Positions 14,301-24,330 of a stretch of DNA of 64,000 bases are shown piece by piece. The DNA lies in assembly GCF_029227915.1 (NCBI RefSeq), contig NC_079887.1, forward strand, positions 2,542,001-2,606,000. The letters run 5' to 3'. Below the pieces are notes generated by a model, which saw only the letters and a list, made by a program, of their open reading frames with translations, was not told where the DNA came from and did not search any database. The translations under genes were made by a program, and so were the position numbers. Each line of letters starts with the position of its first letter. Position 1 is the stretch's first letter. Origin of the DNA: Hydractinia symbiolongicarpus (lineage: Eukaryota; Cnidaria; Hydrozoa; Anthoathecata; Hydractiniidae).

Positions 14301-14376
14301 TTTGCCGGCGATTAAACTCCTTTTATTCAGCGTCCCATCAAATATGAAAATCTTTTTGAAAACTACAAGTCTCATG
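11340..14376 (+). repeat. 15-monomer block, right copy of the 11,136 bp spaced duplication
   Basis: It carries the same rare variants as 204-3239. At 14377 the sequence jumps by one monomer relative to the left copy: GCGTTTTAGTGGTGAAAAAATAATATAAA corresponds to about 3442 and not 3240. The alignment then runs on at offset 10,935 to about 14,960, including the rare GTACACTCTTTG at about 14842 matched at about 3907. The exchange that removed the monomer therefore fell in the region around 14,377. Confidence 0.87.
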
Positions 14377-15661
14377 CGTTTTAGTGGTGAAAAAATAATA
14401 TAAAAAATCGTTCGGGAAATGAGTTTACTCCCTGGGTACTTTCTTTGTATACTTTCGACTATACGGGCCAAGCCCGGGATTTACGGGAAATCGCGGGTTT
14501 TCGTTTTCCGGCGATTAAACTTCTTTTATTCAGCGTCTCATCAAAAATGAAAACATTTTTAAAAACTACAAGTCTCATGCGTTTAGTGGTAAAAAAATAA
14601 TATAAAAAATCGTTCGGGAAATGAGCTTACTCCCTGGGTACTTTCTTTGTATACTTTTGACTATACGGCCGAGTCCAGGACTTACGCGAAATCGCAGGTT
14701 TTCGTTTGCCGGCGATTAAACTTCTTTTATTCAGCGTCTCATCAAAAATGAAAACATTTTTAAAAACTAAAAGTCTCATGCGTTTTAGTGGTGAAAAAGT
14801 AATTTAAAAAATCGTTCGGGAAATGAGTTTACTCCCTGGGTACACTCTTTGTATACTTTTGACTATACGGGCCAAGCCCGGGATTTACGGGAAATCGCGG
14901 GTTTTCGTTTGCCGGCGATTAAACTTCTTTTATTCAGCTTCTCATCAAAAATGAAAACATTTTTGAAAACTAAAAGTCTCATGCGTTTTAGTGGTGAAAA
15001 AATAATTTAAAAAATCGTTCTGGAAATGAGTTTACTCACAGGGTACTTTCTTTGCATACATTCGACTATACGTGCCAAGCCCGGGATTTACGGGAAATGG
15101 CGGGTTTTCGTTTGCCGGCGATTAAACTTCTTTTATTTAGCGTCTCATCAAAAATGAAAACATTTTTGAAAACTACAAGTCTCATGCGTATTAGTGGTGA
15201 AAAGAAAATTTAAAAAATCGTTCGGGAAGTGAGTTTACTCCCTCGGTACTTTCTTTGTATACATTCGACTATACGGGCCAAGCCCCGGATTTACGGGAAA
15301 TGGCGGGTTTTCGTTTGCCGGCGATTAAACTTCTTTTATTTAGCGTCTCATCAAAAATGAAAACATTTTTGAAAACTACAAGTCTCATGCGTATTAGTGG
15401 TGAAAAGAAAATTTAAAAAATCGTTCGGGAAATGAGCTTACTCCCTGGGTACTTTCTTTGTATACTTTTGACTATACGGGCGAGTCCAGGATTTACGCGA
15501 AATCTCAGGTTTTCGTTTGCCGGCGATTAAACGTCTTTTATTCAGCGTCTCATCAAAAATGAAAACATTTTTAAAAACTACAAGTCTCATGCGTTTTAGT
15601 GGTGAAAAAGTAATTTAAAAAATCGTTCGGGAAATGAGTTTACTCCCTGGGTACTTTCTTT

Positions 15662-15679
15662 GTATACTTTTGACTATAC
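15662..15679. other. GTATA / TATAC inverted repeat (present in most monomers)
   Basis: GTATA at 15662-15666 and TATAC at 15675-15679 are reverse complements separated by 8 bases. The left arm lies in GTATAC, itself a 6-bp palindrome. The element is kept in both TTTTGAC and ATTCGAC monomers because those changes fall in the spacer. Some late copies have GTATGC (for example at about 60156), which breaks the left arm. Confidence 0.7.
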
Positions 15680-15691
15680 GGGCCAAGCCCG
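15679..15691. other. CGGGC-CAA-GCCCG perfect hairpin (recurring)
   Basis: Five G:C-rich pairs enclose a 3-base loop and overlap the CCCGGG palindrome. The hairpin is intact in copies reading CGGGCCAAGCCCG. It is shortened in AAGCCGGG copies and altered where the sequence is GGCCGAGTCC (types A and E in places). It shares its G runs with the quadruplex-like motif next to it, so the two folds would exclude each other on the same strand. Confidence 0.75.
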
Positions 15692-15712
15692 GGATTTACG
15701 GGAAATCGCGGG
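15680..15712 (+). other. Four-GGG quadruplex-like motif (recurring)
   Basis: GGG runs at 15680-15682, 15691-15693, 15700-15702 and 15710-15712 are spaced by 8, 6 and 7 bases. In monomers that lack one C (AAGCCGGG, for example about 300 and 1110) the first spacer is 7, which fits the usual G3-N1-7 rule exactly. The last three CGGG motifs are spaced 9 and 10 bp apart, close to one helical turn. GCAGG and GCGGATT variants lose the fourth run. Folding is not shown by sequence alone. Confidence 0.6.
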
Positions 15713-15731
15713 TTTTCGTTTGCCGGCGATT
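15704..15731. other. AATCGCGGG / CCGGCGATT dyad (recurring)
   Basis: The arms 15704-15712 and 15723-15731 pair at eight of nine positions, with one G-G mismatch, around a 10-base loop TTTTCGTTTG. The core AATCGC/GCGATT is perfect. Type E monomers change the right arm to GCAATT and the left to AGTCGC, which does not restore pairing, so the structure is not conserved by compensation in that type. Confidence 0.65.
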
Positions 15732-15793
15732 AAACTTCTTTTATTCAGCGTCTCATCAAAAATGAAAACATTTTCAAAAACTACAAGTCTCAT

Positions 15794-15996
15794 GGGCTTT
15801 AGTGGTGAGAAAATAATTTAAAAAATCGTTCTGGAAATGAGTTTACTCACAGGGTACTTTCTTTGTATACATTCGACTATACGTGCCAAGCCCGGGATTT
15901 ACGGGAAATGGCGGGTTTTCGTTTGCCGGCGATTAAACTTCTTTTATTTAGCGTCTCATCAAAAATGAAAACATTTTTGAAAACTACAAGTCTCAT
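15794..15996 (+). repeat. Reference type B monomer, 203 bp
   Basis: This copy follows the type A copy directly. It differs at linked sites: GGGCTTTAG at the start, CGTTCTGG, CTCACAGGG, ATACATTCGAC, CGTGCCAAG and CATTTTTGAAAAC. The TTCGACTATACGTG stretch is one base away from the TTCG-N6-CGGG motif that is complete in most B and C monomers of domain 2. Because several sites change together, A and B look like separate old lineages, not independent noise. Confidence 0.85.
15959..15980. other. TCAAAAATG-AAAA-CATTTTTGA dyad (recurring)
   Basis: Two perfect 9-base arms flank AAAA in monomers ending CATTTTTGAAAAC. In CATTTTTAAAAAC monomers the arms are 7 bases, and in CATTTCTGAAAAC monomers (common in domains 2 and 3) the dyad is broken near its centre. 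The element is almost all A/T and could extrude as a cruciform under supercoiling, which is inference. Confidence 0.7.
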
Positions 15997-16839
15997 GCGT
16001 ATTAGTGGTGAAAAGAAAATTTAAAAAATTGTTCGGGAAATAAGTTTACTCCCTCGGTACTTTCTTTGTATACATTCGACTATACGGGCCAAGCCCCGGA
16101 TTTACGGGAAATGGCGGGATTTCGTTTGCCGGCGATTAAACTTCTTTTATTTAGCGTCTCATCAAAAATGAAAACATTTTTGAAAACTACAAGTCTCATG
16201 CGTATTAGTGGTGAAAAGAAAATTTAAAAAATCGTTCGGGAAATGAGCTTACTCCCTGGGTACTTTCTTTGTATACTTTTGACTATACGGGCGAGTCCAG
16301 GATTTACGCGAAATCTCAGGTTTTCGTTTGCCGGCGATTAAACGTCTTTTATTCAGCGTCTCATCAAAAATGAAAACATTTTTAAAAACTACAAGTCTCA
16401 TGCGTTTTAGTGGTGAAAAAGTAATTTAAAAAATCGTTCGGGAAATGAGTTTACTCCCTGGGTACTTTCTTTGTATACTTTTGACTATACGGGCCAAGCC
16501 CGGGATTTACGGGAAATCGCGGGTTTTCGTTTGCCGGCGATTAAACTTCTTTTATTCAGCGTCTCATCAAAAATGAAAACATTTTCAAAAACTACAAGTC
16601 TCATGGGCTTTAGTGGTGAGAAAATAATTTAAAAAATCGTTCTGGAAATGAGTTTACTCACAGGGTACTTTCTTTGTATACATTCGACTATACGTGCCAA
16701 GCCCGGGATTTACGGGAAATGGCGGGTTTTCGTTTGCCGGCGATTAAACTTCTTTTATTTAGCGTCTCATCAAAAATGAAAACATTTTTGAAAACTACAA
16801 GTCTCATGCGTATTAGTGGTGAAAAGAAAATTTAAAAAA

Positions 16840-17810
16840 TTGTTCGGGAAATAAGTTTACTCCCTCGGTACTTTCTTTGTATACATTCGACTATACGGGC
16901 CAAGCCCCGGATTTACGGGAAAACGCGGGATTTCGTTTGCCGGCGATTAAACCTCTTTCATTAAGCGTCTCATCAAAAATGAAAACATTTTTTAAAACTA
17001 CAAGTCTCATGCGTTTTAGTGGTGAAAAAATAATTTAAAAAATCGTTCGGGAAATGAGTTTACTCCCTGGGTACTTTCTTTGTATACTTTCAACTATACG
17101 GGCCAAGCCCGGGATTTACGGCAAATCGCGGGTTTTCGTTTGCCGGCGATTAAACTTCTTTTATTCAGCGTCTCATCAAAAATGAAAACATTTTTAAAAA
17201 CTACAAGTCTCATGCGTTTAATGGTAAAAAAATAATATAAAAAATCGTTCGGGAAATGAGCTTACTCCCTGGGTACTTTCTTTGTATACTTTTGACTATA
17301 CGGGCGAGTCCAGGATTTACGTGAAATCGCAGGTTTTCGTTTACCGGCGATTTAACTTCTTTTATTCAGCGTCTCATCAAAAATGAAAACATTTTTAAAA
17401 ACTACAAGTCTCATGCGTTTTAGTGGTGAAAAAGTAATTTAAAAAATCGTTCGGGAAATGAGTTTACTCCCTGGGTACTTTCTTTGTATACTTTTGACTA
17501 TACGGGCCAAGCCCGGGATTTACGGGAAATCGCGGGTTTTCGTTTGCCGGCGATTAAACTTCTTTTATTCAGCGTCTCATCAAAAATGAAAACATTTTTA
17601 AAAACTACAAGTCTCATGGGCTTTAGTGGTGAAGAAATAATTTAAAAAATCGTTCTGGAAATGAGTTTACTCACAGGGTACTTTCTTTGTATACATTCGA
17701 CTATACGTGCCAAGCCCGGGATTTACGGGAAATCGCGGGTTTTCATTTGCCGGCGATTAAACTTCTTTTATTCAGCGTCTCATCAAAAATGAAAACATTT
17801 TTAAAAACTA
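16840..17810 (+). repeat. 5-monomer block, copy at 3,041 bp spacing
   Basis: It matches about 19881-20850. Shared rare variants include TTTAATGGTAAAA (17217 and 20258), ACGGCAAATCG, ACGTGAAATCGCAGG, GTTTACCGGCGATTTAAC, GGTGAAGAAATAA and TTTTCATTTGCC. A difference is CTTTCAACTATAC (left) versus CTTTCGACTATAC (right), a CpG-type change. The match ends near 17,810/20,850. Confidence 0.85.
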
Positions 17811-17830
17811 CAAGTCTCATGCGTTTTAGT

Positions 17831-20800
17831 GGTGAAAAAGTAATTTAAAAAATCGTTCGGGAAATGAGTTTACTCCCTGGGTACTTTCTTTGTATACCTT
17901 TAACTATACGGGCCAAGCCCGGGATTTACGGGAAATCGCGGGTTTTCGTTTGCTGGCGATTAAACTTCTTTTATTCAGCTTCTCATCAAAAATGAAAACA
18001 TTTTTGAAAACTACAAGTCTCATGCGTTTTAGTGGTGAAAAAATAATTTAAAAAATCGTTCGGGAAATGAGTTTACTCCCTGGGTACTTTCTTTGTATAC
18101 TTTTGACTATACGGGCCGAGTCTGGGATTTACGGGAAATCGCGGATTTTCGTTTGCCGGCGATTAAACTCCTTTTATTCAGCGTCCCATCAAATATGAAA
18201 ATCTTTTTGAAAACTACAAGTCTCATGCGTTTTAGTGGTGAAAAAATAATATAAAAAATCGTTCGGGAAATGAGTTTACTCCCTGGGTACTTTCTTTGTA
18301 TACTTTCGACTATACGGGCCAAGCCCGGGATTTACGGGAAATCGCGGGTTTTCGTTTGCCGGCGATTAAACTTCTTTTATTCAGCGTCTCATCAAAAATG
18401 AAAACATTTTTAAAAACTACAAGTCTCATGCGTTTAGTGGTAAAAAAATAATATAAAAAATCGTTCGGGAAATGAGCTTACTCCCTGGGTACTTTCTTTG
18501 TATACTTTTGACTATACGGCCGAGTCCAGGATTTACGCGAAATCGCAGGTTTTCGTTTGCCGGCGATTAAACTTCTTTTATTCAGCGTCTCATCAAAAAT
18601 GAAAACATTTTTAAAAACTAAAAGTCTCATGCGTTTTAGTGGTGAAAAAGTAATTTAAAAAATCGTTCGGGAAATGAGTTTACTCCCTGGGTACACTCTT
18701 TGTATACTTTTGACTATACGGGCCAAGCCCGGGATTTACGGGAAATCGCGGGTTTTCGTTTGCCGGCGATTAAACTTCTTTTATTCAGCTTCTCATCAAA
18801 AATGAAAACATTTTTGAAAACTACAAGTCTCATGCGTTTTAGTGGTGAAAAAATAATTTAAAAAATCGTTCTGGAAATGAGTTTACTCACAGGGTACTTT
18901 CTTTGCATACATTCGACTATACGTGCCAAGCCCGGGATTTACGGGAAATGGCGGGTTTTCGTTTGCCGGCGATTAAACTTCTTTTATTTAGCGTCTCATC
19001 AAAAATGAAAACATTTTTGAAAACTACAAGTCTCATGCGTATTAGTGGTGAAAAGAAAATTTAAAAAATCGTTCGGGAAGTGAGTTTACTCCCTCGGTAC
19101 TTTCTTTGTATACATTCGACTATACGGGCCAAGCCCCGGATTTACGGGAAATGGCGGGTTTTCGTTTGCCGGCGATTAAACTTCTTTTATTTAGCGTCTC
19201 ATCAAAAATGAAAACATTTTTGAAAACTACAAGTCTCATGCGTATTAGTGGTGAAAAGAAAATTTAAAAAATCGTTCGGGAAATGAGCTTACTCCCTGGG
19301 TACTTTCTTTGTATACTTTTGACTATACGGGCGAGTCCAGGATTTACGCGAAATCTCAGGTTTTCGTTTGCCGGCGATTAAACGTCTTTTATTCAGCGTC
19401 TCATCAAAAATGAAAACATTTTTAAAAACTACAAGTCTCATGCGTTTTAGTGGTGAAAAAGTAATTTAAAAAATCGTTCGGGAAATGAGTTTACTCCCTG
19501 GGTACTTTCTTTGTATACTTTTGACTATACGGGCCAAGCCCGGGATTTACGGGAAATCGCGGGTTTTCGTTTGCCGGCGATTAAACTTCTTTTATTCAGC
19601 GTCTCATCAAAAATGAAAACATTTTCAAAAACTACAAGTCTCATGGGCTTTAGTGGTGAAAAAATAATTTAAAAAATCGTTCTGGAAATGAGTTTACTCA
19701 CAGGGTACTTTCTTTGTATACATTCGACTATACGTGCCAAGCCCGGGATTTACGGGAAATGGCGGGTTTTCGTTTGCCGGCGATTAAACTTCTTTTATTT
19801 AGCGTCTCATCAAAAATGAAAACATTTTTGAAAACTACAAGTCTCATGCGTATTAGTGGTGAAAAGAAAATTTAAAAAATTGTTCGGGAAATAAGTTTAC
19901 TCCCTCGGTACTTTCTTTGTATACATTCGACTATACGGGCCAAGCCCCGGATTTACGGGAAAACGCGGGATTTCGTTTGCCGGCGATTAAACCTCTTTCA
20001 TTAAGCGTCTCATCAAAAATGAAAACATTTTTTAAAACTACAAGTCTCATGCGTTTTAGTGGTGAAAAAATAATTTAAAAAATCGTTCGGGAAATGAGTT
20101 TACTCCCTGGGTACTTTCTTTGTATACTTTCGACTATACGGGCCAAGCCCGGGATTTACGGCAAATCGCGGGTTTTCGTTTGCCGGCGATTAAACTTCTT
20201 TTATTCAGCGTCTCATCAAAAATGAAAACATTTTTAAAAACTACAAGTCTCATGCGTTTAATGGTAAAAAAATAATATAAAAAATCGTTCGGGAAATGAG
20301 CTTACTCCCTGGGTACTTTCTTTGTATACTTTTGACTATACGGGCGAGTCCAGGATTTACGTGAAATCGCAGGTTTTCGTTTACCGGCGATTTAACTTCT
20401 TTTATTCAGCGTCTCATCAAAAATGAAAACATTTTTAAAAACTACAAGTCTCATGCGTTTTAGTGGTGAAAAAGTAATTTAAAAAATCGTTCGGGAAATG
20501 AGTTTACTCCCTGGGTACTTTCTTTGTATACTTTTGACTATACGGGCCAAGCCCGGGATTTACGGGAAATCGCGGGTTTTCGTTTGCCGGCGATTAAACT
20601 TCTTTTATTCAGCGTCTCATCAAAAATGAAAACATTTTTAAAAACTACAAGTCTCATGGGCTTTAGTGGTGAAGAAATAATTTAAAAAATCGTTCTGGAA
20701 ATGAGTTTACTCACAGGGTACTTTCTTTGTATACATTCGACTATACGTGCCAAGCCCGGGATTTACGGGAAATCGCGGGTTTTCATTTGCCGGCGATTAA

Positions 20801-20850
20801 ACTTCTTTTATTCAGCGTCTCATCAAAAATGAAAACATTTTTAAAAACTA
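17831..20850 (+). repeat. Composite right copy: 13980-16110 joined to 16840-17810
   Basis: About 17831-19961 follows 13980-16110 at offset 3,851, and about 19881-20850 follows 16840-17810 at offset 3,041. The offset changes by 810 bp, exactly one 4-monomer unit, within the shared stretch near 19,880-19,961. Thus the right copy is the left region minus one 4-monomer unit. After 20,850 the sequence has unique changes (GTTTTAGAGG, ATCGATCTGTAATTGAG). Confidence 0.84.
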
Positions 20851-21450
20851 CAAGTCTTATGCGTTTTAGAGGTGAAAAAATAATTTAAAAAATCGATCTG
20901 TAATTGAGTTTACTCACAGGGTACTTTCTTTGTATATATTCGACTATACGTGCCAAGCCCGGGATTTACGGGAAATCGCGGGTTTTCGTTTGCCGGAGAT
21001 TAAACTTCTTTTATTCAGCGTCTCATCAAAAATTAAAACATTTTTGAAAACTACAAGTCTCATGCGTTTTAGTGGTAAAAAAATAATTTAAAAAATCGTT
21101 CGGGAAATGAGTTTACTCCCTGGGTACTTTCTTTGTATACTTTTGACTATACGGGCCGAGTTCAGGATTTACGGGAAATCGCGGATTTTCGTTTGCCGGC
21201 GATTAAACTTCTTTTATTCAGCGTCCCATCAAATATGAAAATATTTTTGAAAACTACAAGTATCATGCGTTTTAGTGGTGAAAAAATAATTTAAAAAATC
21301 GTTCGGGAAATGAGTTTACTCCCTGGGTACTTTCTTTGAATACTTTTGACTATAGGGGCTAAGCAGGGATTTACGGGAAATCGCGGGCTTTCGTTTGCCG
21401 GCGATTAAACTTCTTTTATTCAGCGTCTCATCAAAAATGAAAACATTTTT
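20851..21450 (+). repeat. Divergent single monomers between higher-order units
   Basis: About three monomers carry private changes: GTTTTAGAGGTG, ATCGATCTGTAATTGAG, GTATATATTCG, CTTTGAATACTTTTG and ATAGGGGCTAAGCAGGG. They still follow the 202-203 bp register. More private changes suggest less recent homogenisation here than in the flanking blocks. Confidence 0.75.
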
Positions 21451-23074
21451 AAAAAGTACAAGTCTTATGCGTTTTAGTGGTGAAAAAATAATTTAAAAAA
21501 TCGTTCTGGAAATGAGTTTACTCACAGGGTACTTTCTTTGTATACATTCGACTATACGTGCCAAGCCCGGGATTTACGGGAAATCGCGGGTTTTCGTTTG
21601 CCGGAGATTAAACTTCTTTTATTCAGCGTCTCATCAAAAATTAAAACATTTTTGAAAACTACAAGTCTCATGCGTTTTAGTGGTGAAAAAATAATTTAAA
21701 AAATCGTTCGGGAAATGAGTTTACTCCCTGGGTACTTTCTTTGTATACTTTTGACTATACGGGCCGAGTTCAGGATTTACGGGAAATCGCGGATTTTCGT
21801 TTGCCGGCGATTAAACTTCTTTTATTCAGCGTCCCAACAAATATGAAAATATTTTTGAAAACTACAAGTATCATGCGTTTTAGTGGTGAAAAAATAATTT
21901 AAAAAATCCTTCTGGAAATGAGTTTACTCACAGGGTACTTTCTTTGTATACATTCGACTATACGGGCCAAGCCCGGGATTTACGGGAAATCGCGGGTTTT
22001 CGTTTTCCGGCGATTAAGCCTCTTTCATTAAGCGTCTCATCAAAAATGAAAACATTTTTGAAAACTACAAGTCTCATGCGTATTAGTGGTGAAAAAAAAA
22101 TTTAAAAAATCGTTCGGGAAATGAGTTTACTCCCTGGGTACTTTCTTTGTATACATTCGACTGTACGGGCCAAGCCCCAGATTTACGGGAAAACGCGGGA
22201 TTTCGTTTGCCGGCGATTAAACTTCTTTTATTCAGCGTCTCATCAAAAATGAAAACATTTTTAAAAAGTACAAGTCTTATGCGTTTTAGTGGTGAAAAAA
22301 TAATTTAAAAAATCGTTCTGGAAATGAGTTTACTCACAGGGTACTTTCTTTGTATACATTCGACTATACGTGCCAAGCCCGGGATTTACGGGAAATCGCG
22401 GGTTTTCGTTTGCCGGAGATTAAACTTCTTTTATTCAGCGTCTCATCAAAAATTAAAACATTTTTGAAAACTACAAGTCTCATGCGTTTTAGTGGTGAAA
22501 AAATAATTTAAAAAATCGTTCGGGAAATGAGTTTACTCCCTGGGTACTTTCTTTGTATACTTTTGACTATACGGGCCGAGTTCAGGATTTACGGGAAATC
22601 GCGGATTTTCGTTTGCCGGCGATTAAACTTCTTTTATTCAGCGTCCCAACAAATATGAAAATATTTTTGAAAACTACAAGTATCATGCGTTTTAGTGGTG
22701 AAAAAATAATTTAAAAAATCCTTCTGGAAATGAGTTTACTCACAGGGTACTTTCTTTGTATACATTCGACTATACGGGCCAAGCCCGGGATTTACGGGAA
22801 ATCGCGGGTTTTCGTTTTCCGGCGATTAAGCCTCTTTCATTAAGCGTCTCATCAAAAATGAAAACATTTTTGAAAACTACAAGTCTCATGCGTATTAGTG
22901 GTGAAAAAAAAATTTAAAAAATCGTTCGGGAAATGAGTTTACTCCCTGGGTACTTTCTTTGTATACATTCGACTGTACGGGCCAAGCCCCAGATTTACGG
23001 GAAAACGCGGGATTTCGTTTGCCGGCGATTAAACTTCTTTTATTCAGCGTCTCATCAAAAATGAAAACATTTTT
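21451..23074 (+). repeat. 4-monomer tandem unit of 812 bp, two copies
   Basis: AAAAAGTACAAGTCTTATG occurs at 21451 and 22263, GAGTTCAGG at 21766 and 22578, CCCAACAAATATG and TTTTCCGGCGATTAAGCC likewise 812 bp apart. The order is B, A (GAGTTCAGG), B, then a GCGTATTAG monomer with CCCCAGATT. I saw no difference between the two copies over most of their length, which implies recent duplication. The second copy ends near 23,070 where AAAAACTACAAGTCTCAT replaces the marker. Confidence 0.88.
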
Positions 23075-24330
23075 AAAAACTACAAGTCTCATGCGTTTTA
23101 GTGGTGAAAAAATAATTTAAAAAATCGTTCGGGAAATGAGTTTACTCCCTGGGTACTTTCTTTGTATACTTTTGACTATACGGGCCAAGCCGGGATTTAC
23201 GGGAAATCGCGGGTTTTCGTTTGCCGGCGATTAAACTTCTTTTATTCAGCGTCTCATCAAAAATGAAAACATTCTTGAAAACTACAAGTCTCATCCGTTT
23301 TAGTGGTGAAAAAATAATTTAAAAAATCGTTCGGGAAATGAGTTTACTCCCTGGGTACTTTCTTTGTATACTTTTGACTATACGGGCCGAGTTCAGGATT
23401 TACGGGAAATCGCGGATTTTCGTTTGCCGGCGATTAAACTTCTTTTATTCAGCGTCCCATCAAATATGAAAACATTTTTGAAAACTACAAGTCTCATGCG
23501 TTTTAGTGGTGAAAAAATAATTTAAAAAATCGTTCGGGAAATGAGTTTACTCCCTGGGTACTTTCTTTGTATACTTTTGACTATACGGGCCAAGCCGGGA
23601 TTTACGGGAAATCGCGGGTTTTCGTTTGCCGGCGATTAAACTTCTTTTATTCAGCGTCTCATCGAAAATGAAAGCATTCTTGAAAACTACAAGTCTCATG
23701 CGTTTTAGTGGTGAAAAAATAATTTAAAAAATCGTTCGGGAAATGAGTTTACTCCCTGGGTACTTTCTTTGTATACTTTTGACTATACGGTCCAAGCCCG
23801 GGATTTACGGGAAATCGCGGGTTTTCGTTTGCCGGCGATTAAACTTCTTTTATTCAGTGTCTCATCAAAAATGAAAACATTTTTAAAAACTACAAGTCTC
23901 ATGCGTTTTAGTGGTGAAAAAATAATTTAAAAAATCGTTCGGGAAATGAGTTTACTCCCTGGGTACTTTCTTTGTATACTTTTGACTATACGGGCCAAGC
24001 CCCAGATTTACGGGAAATCGCGGGTTTTCGTTTGCCGGCGATTAAACTTCTTTTATTCAGCGTCTCATCAAAAATGAAAACATTTTTAAAAACTACAAGT
24101 ATTATGCGTTTTAGTGGTGAAAAAATAATTTAAAAAATCGTTCGGGAAATGAGTTTACTCCCTGGGTACTCTCTTTGTATACTTTTGACTATACGGGCCG
24201 AGTCCGGGATTTAGGGAAATCGCAGGTTTTCGTTTGCCGGCGATTAAACTGCTTTTATTCAGCGTCTCATCAAAAATGAAAACATTTTTGAAAACTACAA
24301 GTCTCATGCGTTTTAGTGGTGAAAAAATAA
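23075..24330 (+). repeat. Run of consecutive type A monomers
   Basis: Six or so successive monomers (about 23090, 23294, 23497, 23700, 23903 and 24106) are all type A with CGTTCGGG, CTCCCTGGG and TTTTGAC, in contrast to the A-B alternation elsewhere. They differ by scattered single changes (CATTCTTG, CTCATCCG, ATCGAAAATG, CAGTGTCTC, CCCCAGATT), so the run is a monomeric expansion and not a higher-order repeat. Confidence 0.78.

Larger units (their letters stand above)
15591..15793 (+). repeat. Reference type A monomer, 203 bp
   Basis: This is a near-consensus type A copy. In order it holds an A/T-rich entry (GTGAAAAAGTAATTTAAAA), TCGTTCGGG, GAGTTTACTCCCTGGG, the GTATAC palindrome, TTTTGACTATACGGGCC, the CCCGGG palindrome, two more CGGG motifs, TTCGTTTGCCGGCGATT, the TTATTCAGCG linker and the A-rich tail ending CAAGTCTCAT. 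Hand count gives 76 G+C of 203 and 12 CpG dinucleotides. The only departures I note from the common form are AAAAAGTAA (often AAAAAATAA) and TTTTC (usually TTTTT). Confidence 0.9.
13980..16110 (+). repeat. About 10.5-monomer block, left copy of a 3,851 bp spaced duplication
   Basis: It matches about 17831-19961. Shared rare variants include GTACACTCTTTG, CTTTGCATACATTCG (15049 and 18901), GGGAAGTGAGTTT (15226 and 19077), GCGAAATCTCAGG and CATTTTCAAAAAC. One difference is GGTGAGAAAATAA (left) versus GGTGAAAAAATAA (right). The match breaks inside a monomer near 16,112, where the left has GGGAAATGGCGGG and the right has GGGAAAACGCGGG. Confidence 0.85.
15038..16915 (+). repeat. 4-monomer tandem unit of about 811 bp, just over two copies
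   Basis: Markers recur 811 bp apart: GCGAAATCTCAGG near 15495 and 16306, GGTGAGAAAATAA at about 15805 and 16613, and ATTGTTCGGGAAATAAG near 16029 and 16839. The earlier end is less alike (GGGAAGTGAG versus GGGAAATAAG). The later copy breaks off near 16,918. Because the block at 17831-19961 holds only one such unit, this tandem copying probably happened after the 3,851 bp duplication, or one unit was lost there. Confidence 0.82.

Noticed and set aside
15662-15667. Restriction-type palindromes GTATAC, CCCGGG and GCCGGC as functional sites
   Set aside because: Six-base palindromes are expected in CpG-rich repeats; they would produce a ladder on digestion but show no function by themselves.
15591-15793. 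Exact CENP-B box (TTCG-N4-A-N2-CGGG)
   Set aside because: I checked each TTCG in the A monomer: TTCGGGAAATGAG matches only the left half, and TTCGTTTGCCGGCG lacks the A and the CGGG at the right distance. Only the one-base-short form in B and C monomers is notable.
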